From Prosthecobacter algae (GTDB taxonomy: Bacteria > Verrucomicrobiota > Verrucomicrobiia > Verrucomicrobiales > Verrucomicrobiaceae): DNA of 64,000 bases. Where the stretch lies: contig NZ_BAABIA010000008.1 in NCBI RefSeq assembly GCF_039542385.1, forward strand, positions 62,001 through 126,000, written 5' to 3'. Position 1 is the stretch's first letter. Every line of letters starts with the position of its first letter. Below are positions 52,446 through 60,571 of the stretch, one piece after another. Made by a program: the position numbers and the translations under genes. The notes under the pieces are model-generated. The model was not told where the DNA came from. It saw nothing but the letters and a program-made list of their open reading frames with translations, and ran no database searches.

Positions 52446-52984
52446 TGTTTATCTGGAGAAATTAATGATAATCGTGAAGTGCAGTAGTGAAGAAAGGCGG
52501 GCTTTGATAGCCCCTTTAGAGAATCCTCCATTGATTCATCAATTCCAAAGTCAGCGAGGAACTTCTCTTTTGATCGAAGATACTTTGGAAAATGAATTCC
52601 AAACCAGAGAAGAAATACCAGCGTTATCCCAGATGTATTTTGGCCTAACTGTTTTAAGCCCTTTGCCGAAAACAAAAAAAAGTCGTGTACTGAATTTTCA
52701 TCTATCTTGAGAACACCGTCGGGATCATTATCTGCGTGCTTCAAGAAATTCCATGGCCGCTTTAAATGGGCGACGTACTGATTACGAAATTCTTCCTTGA
52801 TGATTAGTGAATCAAAAAGCAGATCTTCGCCTCTTAATCTCTGGTTGAGGTCATGAATGATTTGGTGTGCGGAAGCAGCGAGGGTAAAAACAGAAACTAC
52901 ATCTTCTTCCAGAAACCAGAGACGAAAGGATGTATCCAATTGACGTTGTGCTGCATCCAACTTGGTTATAATTTCCGATTTCAT
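52442..52984 (-). CDS. HEPN-like helical protein embedded in the rtc operon
   Basis: The product has 180 residues, almost entirely helical. An N-terminal AQRQLDTSFRLWFLEEDVV helix is followed by SVFTLAASAHQIIHDLNQRL and KRPWNFLKHADNDPDG. In the last, an Arg and a His six residues apart (RPWNFLKH) fit the R-x(4-6)-H pattern of HEPN ribonucleases. The helix arrangement is compatible, but I cannot confirm the fold. The gene is AT-richer than rtcB. Its stop codon overlaps the rtcB start (ATGA), so the two are translationally coupled. It may be an RNA cutter or only a related helical scaffold. Confidence 0.6.
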   Translation of the reverse strand: MKSEIITKLDAAQRQLDTSFRLWFLEEDVVSVFTLAASAHQIIHDLNQRLRGEDLLFDSLIIKEEFRNQYVAHLKRPWNFLKHADNDPDGVLKIDENSVHDFFLFSAKGLKQLGQNTSGITLVFLLWFGIHFPKYLRSKEKFLADFGIDESMEDSLKGLSKPAFLHYCTSRLSLISPDKQ

Positions 52985-53040
52985 TATTATCTAATATCTT
53001 GTTATAATAACTAATAGAGTCCTTTTTGATTGTCTTTTAA

Positions 53041-53775
53041 TTAGAGTCTATCTGGCGCTGAAGCTGTTAGCTTACCATAATCCGTCAGCCCCAGCACCAG
53101 GGTATTCCCCGCGCTGGTTCCCACTTCCTGCAGAGTCTGCAAGTAACGGAGTTGAAGCAACTCGGGGTTGTCACGCATCAGCTTGGCAGCATTGGCCAAG
53201 GTGCGCAGAGCAGCCGTTTCAGCACGGGCTTTTTCGAGTCCGGCTTGCGCTTCTTGTCGCTGCTGGAGGGCAGACATAAAGCTGCGTTTGAGATCGGCTG
53301 GCAGCATCACATCGCGGATGTCCACGCGAGCGACTTTTAGCCCCAGGGCCTCAGCATTCACCGCCACTAGCGCAAGCAGCTTGGTGCCGTGATCCCCTTT
53401 CTGTTGAAGGAACACCTCGGCAACATCGGCAGCGACAATCTGACGAAGGGCAAGCTGGATGTCGGTATAAAGGGCGCTGCTCACATCCTGAGTCGCGCGA
53501 TGCATCGCCAGAGCATCCACCACCTGAAAGGTCGCCAACGCGCTGACTTTCAGCGCCACTTGGTCTGCGGTCAGGAGCTCCTGCCCTTGTACCAGGATGG
53601 CTTGGGCACGCATGTCCACACACTTCATTTCGTGACCCGAAGTCCAGAAACGATGTTTACCAGGAGCCAGCAGTCCGACGTAACGCCCATCTTTGAAATG
53701 CAGGGCCGTTTGATGATCTTGAACGACAAAGCTACGGGAGGCCAGAGGACGGAAAATGGAAATGAAGGTGGTCAT
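53041..53775 (-). CDS. slipin (SPFH/Band 7 family protein)
   Basis: The product has 244 residues from the ATG at 53775. The frame is open 72 codons further upstream, but that part is non-coding leader. It has the Band 7/SPFH core: RSFVVQDHQTALHFKDGRYVG, LAPGKHRFW, LTADQVALKVSALATFQVVD and LGLKVARVDIRDVMLPADLK, followed by a coiled coil (QQRQEAQAGLEKARAETAAL). There is no long N-terminal transmembrane helix. Slipins scaffold membrane microdomains. This gene is the first of the slipin-HEPN-rtcB unit, and slipins are known from some RtcR-controlled operons. Confidence 0.88.
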   Translation of the reverse strand: MTTFISIFRPLASRSFVVQDHQTALHFKDGRYVGLLAPGKHRFWTSGHEMKCVDMRAQAILVQGQELLTADQVALKVSALATFQVVDALAMHRATQDVSSALYTDIQLALRQIVAADVAEVFLQQKGDHGTKLLALVAVNAEALGLKVARVDIRDVMLPADLKRSFMSALQQRQEAQAGLEKARAETAALRTLANAAKLMRDNPELLQLRYLQTLQEVGTSAGNTLVLGLTDYGKLTASAPDRL

Positions 53776-54049
53776 AAAAAAGAGAGTTTTATAAGAGGTT
53801 CCTCCCGGCTGGATCGGCGGACCGATGACGGGAACTGAAGGGGTCAAACGTGGCGGCTTTCGCCACGACACCCGACAGCTCGCAAAGTCATCAGGCCGTT
53901 GTGTCTGCCTGCCGTAGCAGACTTTCACCCCGACCATCCGGGAAGAGTTTTTTGAGTTGTAGTGCCTTTTCAGGGGCATTGACCTCCTCACCGATGCGCA
54001 GCGTTCATCGGCCTATCGCCTCAGGTTGCTGCATGGAGTTGGAGAACGA
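53776..54049 (-). other. long structured 5' leader of the slipin-rtcB operon
   Basis: About 270 bases lie between the predicted sigma-54 start point and the slipin ATG. They contain three good hairpins: a 7-bp stem CGTGGCG/CGCCACG at 53849-53867, GTCTGC/GCAGAC at 53903-53922, and CCGATG/CATCGG at 53991-54011. No open frame with a plausible protein is present. In several other bacteria rtc operons encode tRNA-like Y RNAs. I cannot show that here, but a non-coding RNA or regulatory leader is plausible. Confidence 0.45.
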
Positions 54050-54059
54050 GGAGAAGTAT

Positions 54060-54075
54060 TGCCAGGACCGTGCCA
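54060..54075 (-). promoter_or_regulatory. sigma-54 (-24/-12) promoter of the slipin-HEPN-rtcB operon
   Basis: The minus strand reads TGGCACGGTCCTGGCA. This has the essential GG and GC with exactly 10 bases between them and a full TGGCACG box, deviating from consensus (TGGCACrNNNNTTGCW) at one T. Its position upstream of slipin and the divergent RtcR activator, an obligate sigma-54 partner, make it the likely RtcR-controlled promoter. Transcription should start about 12 bases beyond the GC, near 54049. Confidence 0.8.
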
Positions 54076-54088
54076 AGTTTTGGCACGG
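54068..54088. repeat. perfect inverted repeat overlapping the sigma-54 promoter
   Basis: CCGTGCCAA and TTGGCACGG are perfect 9-bp inverted half-sites with a 3-base centre. One half-site contains the -24 box of the slipin-side promoter and the other faces rtcR. On the plus strand the second half-site is followed by a GC with 9 instead of 10 bases spacing, so it is not a proper second promoter. Confidence 0.75.
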
Positions 54089-54130
54089 AGGTGCCGAATG
54101 ACGCTGGAAACCTTATAGAATAAGGGAAAG

Positions 54131-54211
54131 AAAATTTTATCCGTCTTCAAACCTCCCAAACGTCTCAACAATAATTATCCAATAATGTATTCATTGAGAT
54201 AAAATTTTATC
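54131..54211. promoter_or_regulatory. two AT-rich palindromic operator-like sites ahead of rtcR
   Basis: GATAAAATTTTATC at 54198-54211 is a perfect 14-bp palindrome. The shorter AAAATTTTATC at 54131-54141 repeats its core 70 bases earlier. Both lie between the sigma-54 promoter and the rtcR start, in a visibly AT-rich patch. They could bind RtcR (upstream activator sites), a repressor or a bending protein. Confidence 0.5.
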
Positions 54212-54268
54212 TTTTTGGATAAGTGTTTAATATCTTCATGGGCGAATTTGATCCCGTCTTTCTTTTTC

Positions 54269-55852
54269 ATGAAATCCACCGTTGTTTTTGGCTTCCTGGG
54301 CAGTTCTCTGGACCGTGCTCAAGGGGCGGATCGGTGGTCCAGATGGCGGCCCACCGTGGCCATGTGCCAGCAGGAGGATCTTCTCGTTTCACGTATGGAA
54401 CTGCTTGTGGAACCCAAGTTCCTGGACATGGCCCAGCAGGTCATTGCCGACATCCGCCAAGTATCACCAGAAACGGCGGTGAAGGTTCACGAGGTCTCTT
54501 TTGCCGATCCCTGGGATTTTCAGCAGGTTTACGAAGGTCTCTACGACCTGATAACCAACTATGCGTTCAAGACGGACAAGGAAGACTACCTCATCCATCT
54601 CACCACCGGTACGCATGTGGCGCAGATCTGCTGGTTCCTGCTGAATGAAGCGAACTTCATCCCAGCCCGTCTTTTGCAAACTTCACCCGTTAGGCGTGAA
54701 GGACGTGACTCCACTGCCGCTGGGCGTTATGAGATCATTGATCTGGACCTCTCCAAGTATGATCGCCTGGCCACGCGATTTGCCCAAGAGCAGGAAAAGA
54801 CGCTGGATTTCCTGAAGAGCGGCATTGCTACCAAGAGCAAGACCTTTAACCAGCTCATCGGCCAGATCGAACTCGTGTCCGTGAATTCCAAGGCTCCCAT
54901 GCTGATCATGGGCCCCACTGGCGCGGGCAAGTCCCTGCTGGCCTCACGCATCTATGATCTACGCGCTACCCGCGCAGGCCTAACCGGAAGGTTTGTCGAA
55001 GTCAACTGTGCCACCCTGCGCGGGGATCAAGCCATGAGCACTCTGTTTGGTCATCGCCGGGGAGCCTTCACGGGTGCGCAAGCGGACCGCCCCGGTCTGC
55101 TAAAGGAGGCCGATAAAGGCCTGATCTTCTTGGATGAAATCGGCGAATTGGGCCTGGATGAACAGGCGATGCTGCTGCGTGCTCTGGAGGATAAAACCTT
55201 TCTCCCACTGGGTGCTGACAAGGCCGTCTCCAGCGATTTCCAACTCATCGCCGGCACGAATCGCGACCTGCGTGCGGAGGTGAAAGGGGGAAAATTTCGA
55301 GACGATCTTCTCGCCCGCATCAATCTGTGGACCTTCACCCTGCCCAGCCTGGCCGAGCGGCGCGAGGACATCAGCGCCAACCTGGACTTTGAGCTAGAAC
55401 GTTTTGCCAAATCTCACCGCAGGCAAGTGCGCTTCAACAAAGAGGCTCGTGAAGCCTTTCTCAAATTTGCTCGCAGCCCCGAGGCCAAATGGAACGCCAA
55501 CTTCCGCGACCTCAACGCCGCCGTCACCCGCATGGCCACCCTAGCCCCCAAAGGCCGCATCACCGTGGACTGTGTGGAGCAGGAGAAAGCCCGCCTGCTG
55601 AACGGGTGGCAGGAAGGCGAACCTCAGCGGCAGGACTCCGTCCTCAGCAATGAAGAGCGGTCGCAGATCGACCCCTTTGACCTCGTGCAACTGGACTATG
55701 TGCTCGGCATCTGCCGCGAGAGCAAAACCCTCTCCGATGCCGGCCGGAAACTCTTTGCCATCTCTCGCGAGAGCAAAGCCAAGACCAACGATGCGGACCG
55801 CCTCAAAAAATACCTCACCCGTTTTGGCCTGACCTGGGAGCGCGTAAAATAA
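54269..55852 (+). CDS. rtcR: RtcR: CARF-domain sigma-54 transcriptional activator
   Basis: The product has 527 residues from the ATG at 54269 (MKSTVVFGFLGSSLD). Residues 1-175 are the RtcR-type CARF sensor (HLTTGTHVAQICWFLL). An AAA+ sigma-54 domain follows, with Walker A GPTGAGKS (about 215-222), GAFTGA loop (about 265-270) and Walker B FLDEIGE (about 287-293). The C-terminal segment ends in a helix-turn-helix region (about 470-520). RtcR responds to RNA ends carrying 2',3'-cyclic phosphate in known systems. It is divergent from the slipin-HEPN-rtcB genes and is expected to activate the sigma-54 promoter between them. Confidence 0.96.
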   Translation: MKSTVVFGFLGSSLDRAQGADRWSRWRPTVAMCQQEDLLVSRMELLVEPKFLDMAQQVIADIRQVSPETAVKVHEVSFADPWDFQQVYEGLYDLITNYAFKTDKEDYLIHLTTGTHVAQICWFLLNEANFIPARLLQTSPVRREGRDSTAAGRYEIIDLDLSKYDRLATRFAQEQEKTLDFLKSGIATKSKTFNQLIGQIELVSVNSKAPMLIMGPTGAGKSLLASRIYDLRATRAGLTGRFVEVNCATLRGDQAMSTLFGHRRGAFTGAQADRPGLLKEADKGLIFLDEIGELGLDEQAMLLRALEDKTFLPLGADKAVSSDFQLIAGTNRDLRAEVKGGKFRDDLLARINLWTFTLPSLAERREDISANLDFELERFAKSHRRQVRFNKEAREAFLKFARSPEAKWNANFRDLNAAVTRMATLAPKGRITVDCVEQEKARLLNGWQEGEPQRQDSVLSNEERSQIDPFDLVQLDYVLGICRESKTLSDAGRKLFAISRESKAKTNDADRLKKYLTRFGLTWERVK

Positions 55853-55853
55853 T

Positions 55854-57242
55854 TCACCAGCCAGGACTGGCGACAAATTTGCGCAACTCCTTGTTATCCA
55901 CCATCTGGGTGATGCGGATCTCCCCATCATGACTGGCTGTGATGACGGCCTGCCCATCACCGCCCCCGAGGAGGGCCATGGCATTCACCCGGTCACCATG
56001 CATGACCAACCGGGCTTTGGTCTTTCGGGCCTTGGCATCAATCACGCTGACCTGCCCACTGCCGCTGGCGGTGATCGGTGTATCCTGGTTCAGGTAACTC
56101 AGGGCCAGCACTTCCGTGCGGCCTGCCGGGCGTAGTGTGCTATCCTTCTTTCCCGTGCCATCTAGCGTCCAGCGCCGGGCCTCACCATCCTGGCCACCAG
56201 AGATCACTTCCTTGCCATCCGGGGCAAAGGCCACGCTGAGCACAGGCACGCTGTGGCCGGTAAAGGTGCCTTCAATTTCTCCCGTGGCGGTCTTCATGAC
56301 TTTAGCCGTGCGGTCGCGGCTGGCGGTCGCCACGTGCTGGCCGTCCGGACTGATCGCTAAGCCAAGAATCCAGTCCGCATGGGCCTCAAGGTTCCAGATT
56401 TCCTTGCCTTCGGGCAGGGCAAAGCAGCGCACCCGGTTGTCGGCCCCTGCGGTGACCAAATACTTTCCATCGGGAGACGTCACCGCATCCAGCGCACAGT
56501 CGCGCATTTGGGCCAGCCGCTTGCGCTCCGCAGGTTTGGCGTAGTTTACCAGCCACACTTCGCCACTGCGCCCAGGGGTGCCTCCGGCGACTGCAAGCCA
56601 CGGGCCGCCCTGAACAAAACTGAGACCAAGCACCCGCTCCGGCATGCCTGCCAGCCGCCCGCGCATCTTACCAGTCGCCGGGTCCCAGCTCAGCACCTCA
56701 TGGTAACCGCTGGTCACCAGCACCTTGCCATCACCATTCAAAGCGAGCGCCGTTACCGGGATGGGACGCGGATACTTCTCCAGTGTCTGCGCCACCTTCT
56801 GCGGTAGCAGACTTGTGAGGGAAGCCTGGGCATTGGAGCCATCATACTTCGCCCCTTCACTGATCCATTGACGGATCAATGCGATGTCTTTCTCCGGCAG
56901 GGCATCGGCCTTTTTGGGCATGCGGTCTGAATCGTCATGAACAACGAGGAGTTCATACAGCTCACTAGCCTCCGCCTTGCCTGGAACCACAGTAGCCTCT
57001 TCACTATCCCCGGTTTTGAGCAGTTGCTCAAAGGTGTCGAGCCGATAGCCACCTTTGGCCTTTTCGGCGCGGTGACATTCCAGGCATTGGCCTGCCAAAA
57101 TGGGGGCGATCTGCTTCGAAAATGAAACTGGTGCAGCCAGGGCGGAACTGGAAGCGAGAAAGCTGGCGATGATGAACCTCACGAAGAAAGAACGTCTGCC
57201 ACTCGACACTTTGAACAGATGAAATGTGCCGTCAGCGGTCAT
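55854..57242 (-). CDS. PSCyt1 cytochrome c plus WD40 propeller protein
   Basis: The product has 462 residues from the ATG at 57242. It overlaps the YkgJ gene by 11 bases. The N-terminal signal peptide (about 15-36) is followed by a planctomycete cytochrome c-like domain with C-L-E-C-H in LAGQCLECHRAEKAKG (about 50-65). A WD40-like propeller follows from about 140 to the end (LAVAGGTPGRSGEVWLVN, DGKYLVTAGADNRVRCF, VATASRDRTAKVM, VISGGQDGEARRW). Secreted proteins of this build are abundant in Planctomycetes and Verrucomicrobia. No catalytic role is known to me. Confidence 0.88.
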   Translation of the reverse strand: MTADGTFHLFKVSSGRRSFFVRFIIASFLASSSALAAPVSFSKQIAPILAGQCLECHRAEKAKGGYRLDTFEQLLKTGDSEEATVVPGKAEASELYELLVVHDDSDRMPKKADALPEKDIALIRQWISEGAKYDGSNAQASLTSLLPQKVAQTLEKYPRPIPVTALALNGDGKVLVTSGYHEVLSWDPATGKMRGRLAGMPERVLGLSFVQGGPWLAVAGGTPGRSGEVWLVNYAKPAERKRLAQMRDCALDAVTSPDGKYLVTAGADNRVRCFALPEGKEIWNLEAHADWILGLAISPDGQHVATASRDRTAKVMKTATGEIEGTFTGHSVPVLSVAFAPDGKEVISGGQDGEARRWTLDGTGKKDSTLRPAGRTEVLALSYLNQDTPITASGSGQVSVIDAKARKTKARLVMHGDRVNAMALLGGGDGQAVITASHDGEIRITQMVDNKELRKFVASPGW

Positions 57243-57678
57243 CCAGAGCATCCGCCACCGCAGGCTCGAGTTCACGTGAACCATCGCCGCCCAGTTTTTC
57301 ATCCAGAGCCTCCAGCCGATGAATGAGGTCGGCAATGTGCTTGCGCGGATACATCCCTCCCGCAGGCTGGCAAAAGTGGGTGCGACAGCCGAAAGGACGG
57401 TGCGCATAGATGGTACAGCGCCCCTCTTTCCCCAACAGGGGACAAGCACCCTCGGGATGCGGTTTCATCACCTTGCGCCCACTGGCACGCACGCCCTGGG
57501 CCGCGTAGATCGCTTCTCCCAAAGTAAGGAACGGCGTCTTGCCGGTCAGCCGGAAATGACAGCACTGGGTGCGCATCTGGCAGTCTCGCTGCAAGGGGCG
57601 TTTTTCCAGTTCCGCATACACGGCCTTCACCTCATCCAAGGTGGCGCGGAGGGCGGGGTCAGGCTGCTTGCGTGCCAC
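57232..57678 (-). CDS. YkgJ-type cysteine-cluster protein
   Basis: The product has 148 residues from a GTG. The conserved cysteines are visible: RDCQMRTQCCHF, CPLLGKEGRCTIYAHRPFGCRTHFC. This spacing is that of the YkgJ/UPF0153 family of putative iron-sulphur or zinc-cluster proteins. Two histidines (PRKHIADLIHRL) lie in the C-terminal helix. The function is unknown. It overlaps the start of the WD40 gene by 11 bases and lies 5 bases beyond the end of the Wza-like gene in the same direction, so they may share a transcript. Confidence 0.88.
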   Translation of the reverse strand: MARKQPDPALRATLDEVKAVYAELEKRPLQRDCQMRTQCCHFRLTGKTPFLTLGEAIYAAQGVRASGRKVMKPHPEGACPLLGKEGRCTIYAHRPFGCRTHFCQPAGGMYPRKHIADLIHRLEALDEKLGGDGSRELEPAVADALDDR

Positions 57679-57683
57679 GGCGA

Positions 57684-58247
57684 TTACTCTGGCACGATGA
57701 CTTGGTCATCCGGCTGCACCTGCACATCCACGCTGGGATTGCCAGTGCCCGAGGAAAGATTATGAACAGTGGGGGCACGACCTGCACGGACGAGCTTCAC
57801 TTTTCTCATGCTGCCGAAGGGCGTGGGACCGCCTGCGGTCATGATGGCCTGGGAAAGTGTCATGTTCTGTTTGTAAGGCACAGCTCCGGGTTTGTTGACC
57901 CCCGTCACCATCACTTGTCGCATCGTGGGATCGCCCACACCGTCGATGGATACCAGGACGTTAGGCCGGGTGTAGATTTCACGACTGATGTAGGTCTGCT
58001 CAATCGTTCGCTGAAGAGCGGAGGGCTTCAGCCCGAGCGCACGCACTTCACCAATGTGCAGGAGATTGATCGTCCCACCATCACTGATGGTGTACACACC
58101 TTTGATCTGCGCCACTTCGTTATCCGGGATGGCCCCGACGGAAATGGTGATGCGGTCTCCAGGCCGGAGAGGCAGTTCGCCGCTCTGGGCGGAGGCCTGG
58201 CGGAGCAGCCCCAGGCAGGCCAGAAGAAGTAAAAACGATTTGTTCAT
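57684..58247 (-). CDS. polysaccharide export protein, Wza-like
   Basis: The product has 187 residues from the ATG at 58247. A TTG at 58253 is an alternative. A signal peptide (1-20, ending ASA) is followed by a Poly_export domain (LRPGDRITISVGAIPDNE) and one SLBB-like soluble ligand-binding segment (VMVTGVNKPGAVPYKQNMTL, LVRAGRA). It is shorter than E. coli Wza (about 380 residues), lacking the third domain. There is no lipoprotein cysteine at the cleavage site. It probably forms the outer-membrane exit with the downstream barrel. It precedes YkgJ by only 5 bases. Confidence 0.9.
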   Translation of the reverse strand: MNKSFLLLLACLGLLRQASAQSGELPLRPGDRITISVGAIPDNEVAQIKGVYTISDGGTINLLHIGEVRALGLKPSALQRTIEQTYISREIYTRPNVLVSIDGVGDPTMRQVMVTGVNKPGAVPYKQNMTLSQAIMTAGGPTPFGSMRKVKLVRAGRAPTVHNLSSGTGNPSVDVQVQPDDQVIVPE

Positions 58248-58265
58248 AACCAAAAGGACTGAGAA

Positions 58266-60458
58266 TTAGAAAAGGTCTCCTCGCGGAGTGTTCGAAGATG
58301 CAGCGACCCCTGAGTTGGGCTGGCCAGTGGGGGACTGTTTTTTACGTCGTTCCGGTTTTTTGTCCGCCGGTGCCGCCATGTTGTCGGGCGAGTAATAGGT
58401 GTAGTAGCTGGTGTAATACTGGTATTGGGAATCGCTTCGGAGATCCACATTGTTCAGCACCACGCCCAGGACAGTGCCGCCTACATTTTCTACCGTCTGC
58501 TTCACCCGCAGCAGCATGTGGCGCGGCAGTTTCCGATGCTGTACCACGATGAGTGTCAGATCAGCCTCATTGGCCAGAACGGACGCATCGCTGACACCGA
58601 GGATCGGCGGTGAGTCAATCAGCACCAGGTCAAAGCGGCTCTTGGCATCGGCAATGAGTTCCGACATGCGCTGGGAATTCAGCACGCCGGCACTGTCCGC
58701 CGGCAGCATGCCGCTGGGCAGAAAGTATAGATTTTCCACCGGGGTGCGCACGACTACTTCCTCAAGCTGCACATTCGTGGTGAGGAAATTGGTGAGCCCC
58801 ACCGAGTTGCTGACGTCAAACAGCGTGTGCATCCGCGGACGGCGCAGATCTGCATCGATGAGCAAGACACTGTATCCGCCCTGGGCGCAAACGAAGGCCA
58901 GGTTGCAAAGCGTGGTGGACTTGCCCTCCCCTGCCCCGCCACTGGTCACCGTGATGCAGTTGGCATCCGGGTTCCGCCGATTGAACTCAATGTTAGTCCG
59001 CAGAATGCGATAGGCCTCGGCATCGGGATTAAAGCCGCTGGCCCGGTGCAGCACCGCGACATCCTTGGGGATCACCGCCAGGACCGGCACGCCGAGGAAC
59101 CGCTCCACATCATCCAGGCTTTTCACCGAGGTATCCATGTACTCGAGGAAGAAGGCCAGGCCCACCCCCAGCATCAGCCCCAGCACGCCACCCAGAGCCA
59201 GGTTCAGCGCCACATTCGGCTTGGCCGGTTTGCCCTCTGGCGTAGCGATAGCATAAATGGTGGCGGGCGATTTCACCAACTCGAGTTCCGCTTTGGTCTG
59301 AAAATAGGTGGACTTGAGCTGCAGGAGCAGGCTCTCGATATAGGCCACTTCATCGGCTGCCGTCTTGTAATCATTCTGGGCAGACTGCTGATCCAGCATG
59401 CCTTTTTTTGCATCTTCGTTGGAACTTTGCAAGGAGGCACGGCGCTTGATCGCGAAGTCCATGCGAGTCTGCAAAGCCGAAAGATGCGATTTGACGGCAT
59501 CAAGGATGAGCTGTTTGGAAAGCAGAATCTGGCTGTCCACCCCCTCCACCTCCGGATGCTTCCGCCCACGCCCGGCATTGACCAGACCTTCACGGGTGAC
59601 CTGCAGCTTATTGAGGTCGGCCATCATGCTGGTAACATTGGTATTCTCCAATTTCAGGCCCGATGCACGTGCCACGAGCTGATCTCCTTCGAGCTTGCTC
59701 AGCTCATCAATTTCCGCACTGAGAGACTGCACTTCCAGTTCCGCCTGCAACAGCGCTTGCTCACGAGTCACCACCATGGAGTCTTCCGTGGTCCGCAGAT
59801 TGGCCCCCGGAGTGGTAGAATTGGTCCCATTGGAAAACCACTCCCCAACAATGCCGCCCTTCTTTTTTGCCTCCTGCATTTTCAGTCGGGCTTGATCCCG
59901 CGACTGTTCTTGTTCGGCGATCTGCTGGCCGAGCATGATCAGGGCCTCATTCTTCTGTTTGGACTCCACTTCCACACGACGCGTCATGTAACTTTGAGCC
60001 ACCGCATTGGCGATTTCGGCAGCCACATTGGGATCCTGATCATAGAACTCGATGGTGACAAAGTCCGAACGCACACTTGACTGCGTGTCAAGATTCCCGC
60101 GCAATTTGGCCAGGGCCGACTGCCTGTTCGGAAGGGACCAGCGCTTCTGTAGGTCCAGCTTGTCCACCACCGGATAGAGTGTTTCAGGTTTGGTGATGCT
60201 CTCAAATTCGTTTTTGATCACCACATCACTAGGTGCCATGAAGTCGTCGGTGCTTCCCTTGAAAACCTGCACCTTCGTCTGCATGCGCTCGATCTTCATT
60301 TCCACCAGCCCGCGATATTTGCGTGGCATGATGTAGGTGATGATGGCAGCCGTCGCAAAAACGAGCAGAAAGGACAGGATAATGAGGCCAAAACGATTCC
60401 GAATGACCTGCCAGGAATCTAGCGCCTGCTGTTGAAGCTCGTTTCCGGTGTCATGCAT
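58266..60458 (-). CDS. Wzc-like polysaccharide co-polymerase and tyrosine autokinase
   Basis: The product has 730 residues. Transmembrane helices lie near 25-47 and 420-445, bracketing a long periplasmic coiled coil (Wzz-type domain). The cytoplasmic BY-kinase part carries Walker A SGGAGEGKSTTL, Walker A' LLIDADLRRPRMH and Walker B LVLIDSPPILG. A cluster of seven tyrosines lies at about 677-689 (QYYTSYYTYY), as expected for autophosphorylation. It controls chain length of an exported polysaccharide. The Wza-like gene follows 18 bases downstream. No polymerase or glycosyltransferase gene is in this window. Confidence 0.93.
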   Translation of the reverse strand: MHDTGNELQQQALDSWQVIRNRFGLIILSFLLVFATAAIITYIMPRKYRGLVEMKIERMQTKVQVFKGSTDDFMAPSDVVIKNEFESITKPETLYPVVDKLDLQKRWSLPNRQSALAKLRGNLDTQSSVRSDFVTIEFYDQDPNVAAEIANAVAQSYMTRRVEVESKQKNEALIMLGQQIAEQEQSRDQARLKMQEAKKKGGIVGEWFSNGTNSTTPGANLRTTEDSMVVTREQALLQAELEVQSLSAEIDELSKLEGDQLVARASGLKLENTNVTSMMADLNKLQVTREGLVNAGRGRKHPEVEGVDSQILLSKQLILDAVKSHLSALQTRMDFAIKRRASLQSSNEDAKKGMLDQQSAQNDYKTAADEVAYIESLLLQLKSTYFQTKAELELVKSPATIYAIATPEGKPAKPNVALNLALGGVLGLMLGVGLAFFLEYMDTSVKSLDDVERFLGVPVLAVIPKDVAVLHRASGFNPDAEAYRILRTNIEFNRRNPDANCITVTSGGAGEGKSTTLCNLAFVCAQGGYSVLLIDADLRRPRMHTLFDVSNSVGLTNFLTTNVQLEEVVVRTPVENLYFLPSGMLPADSAGVLNSQRMSELIADAKSRFDLVLIDSPPILGVSDASVLANEADLTLIVVQHRKLPRHMLLRVKQTVENVGGTVLGVVLNNVDLRSDSQYQYYTSYYTYYSPDNMAAPADKKPERRKKQSPTGQPNSGVAASSNTPRGDLF

Positions 60459-60571
60459 AACAATGTTGATTGTCTGGAAAAGTTAGGAATCTGAAATTTC
60501 ATCAGTTCGCCAGTGTCAACGCAAGGCTGATCACTGGCGAATGGGTTGAGCTGTTGGTATAAATCCAGATC

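Noticed and set aside
52465-52710. 81-codon plus-strand frame inside the HEPN-like gene
   Set aside because: It is the complement of the minus-strand gene and lies between two genes translated by overlap. No domain is recognisable.
54082-54096. Second sigma-54 promoter pointing at rtcR
   Set aside because: The GG to GC distance on the plus strand is 9 bases rather than 10, and the -12 element is weak. RtcR genes are usually not sigma-54 dependent.
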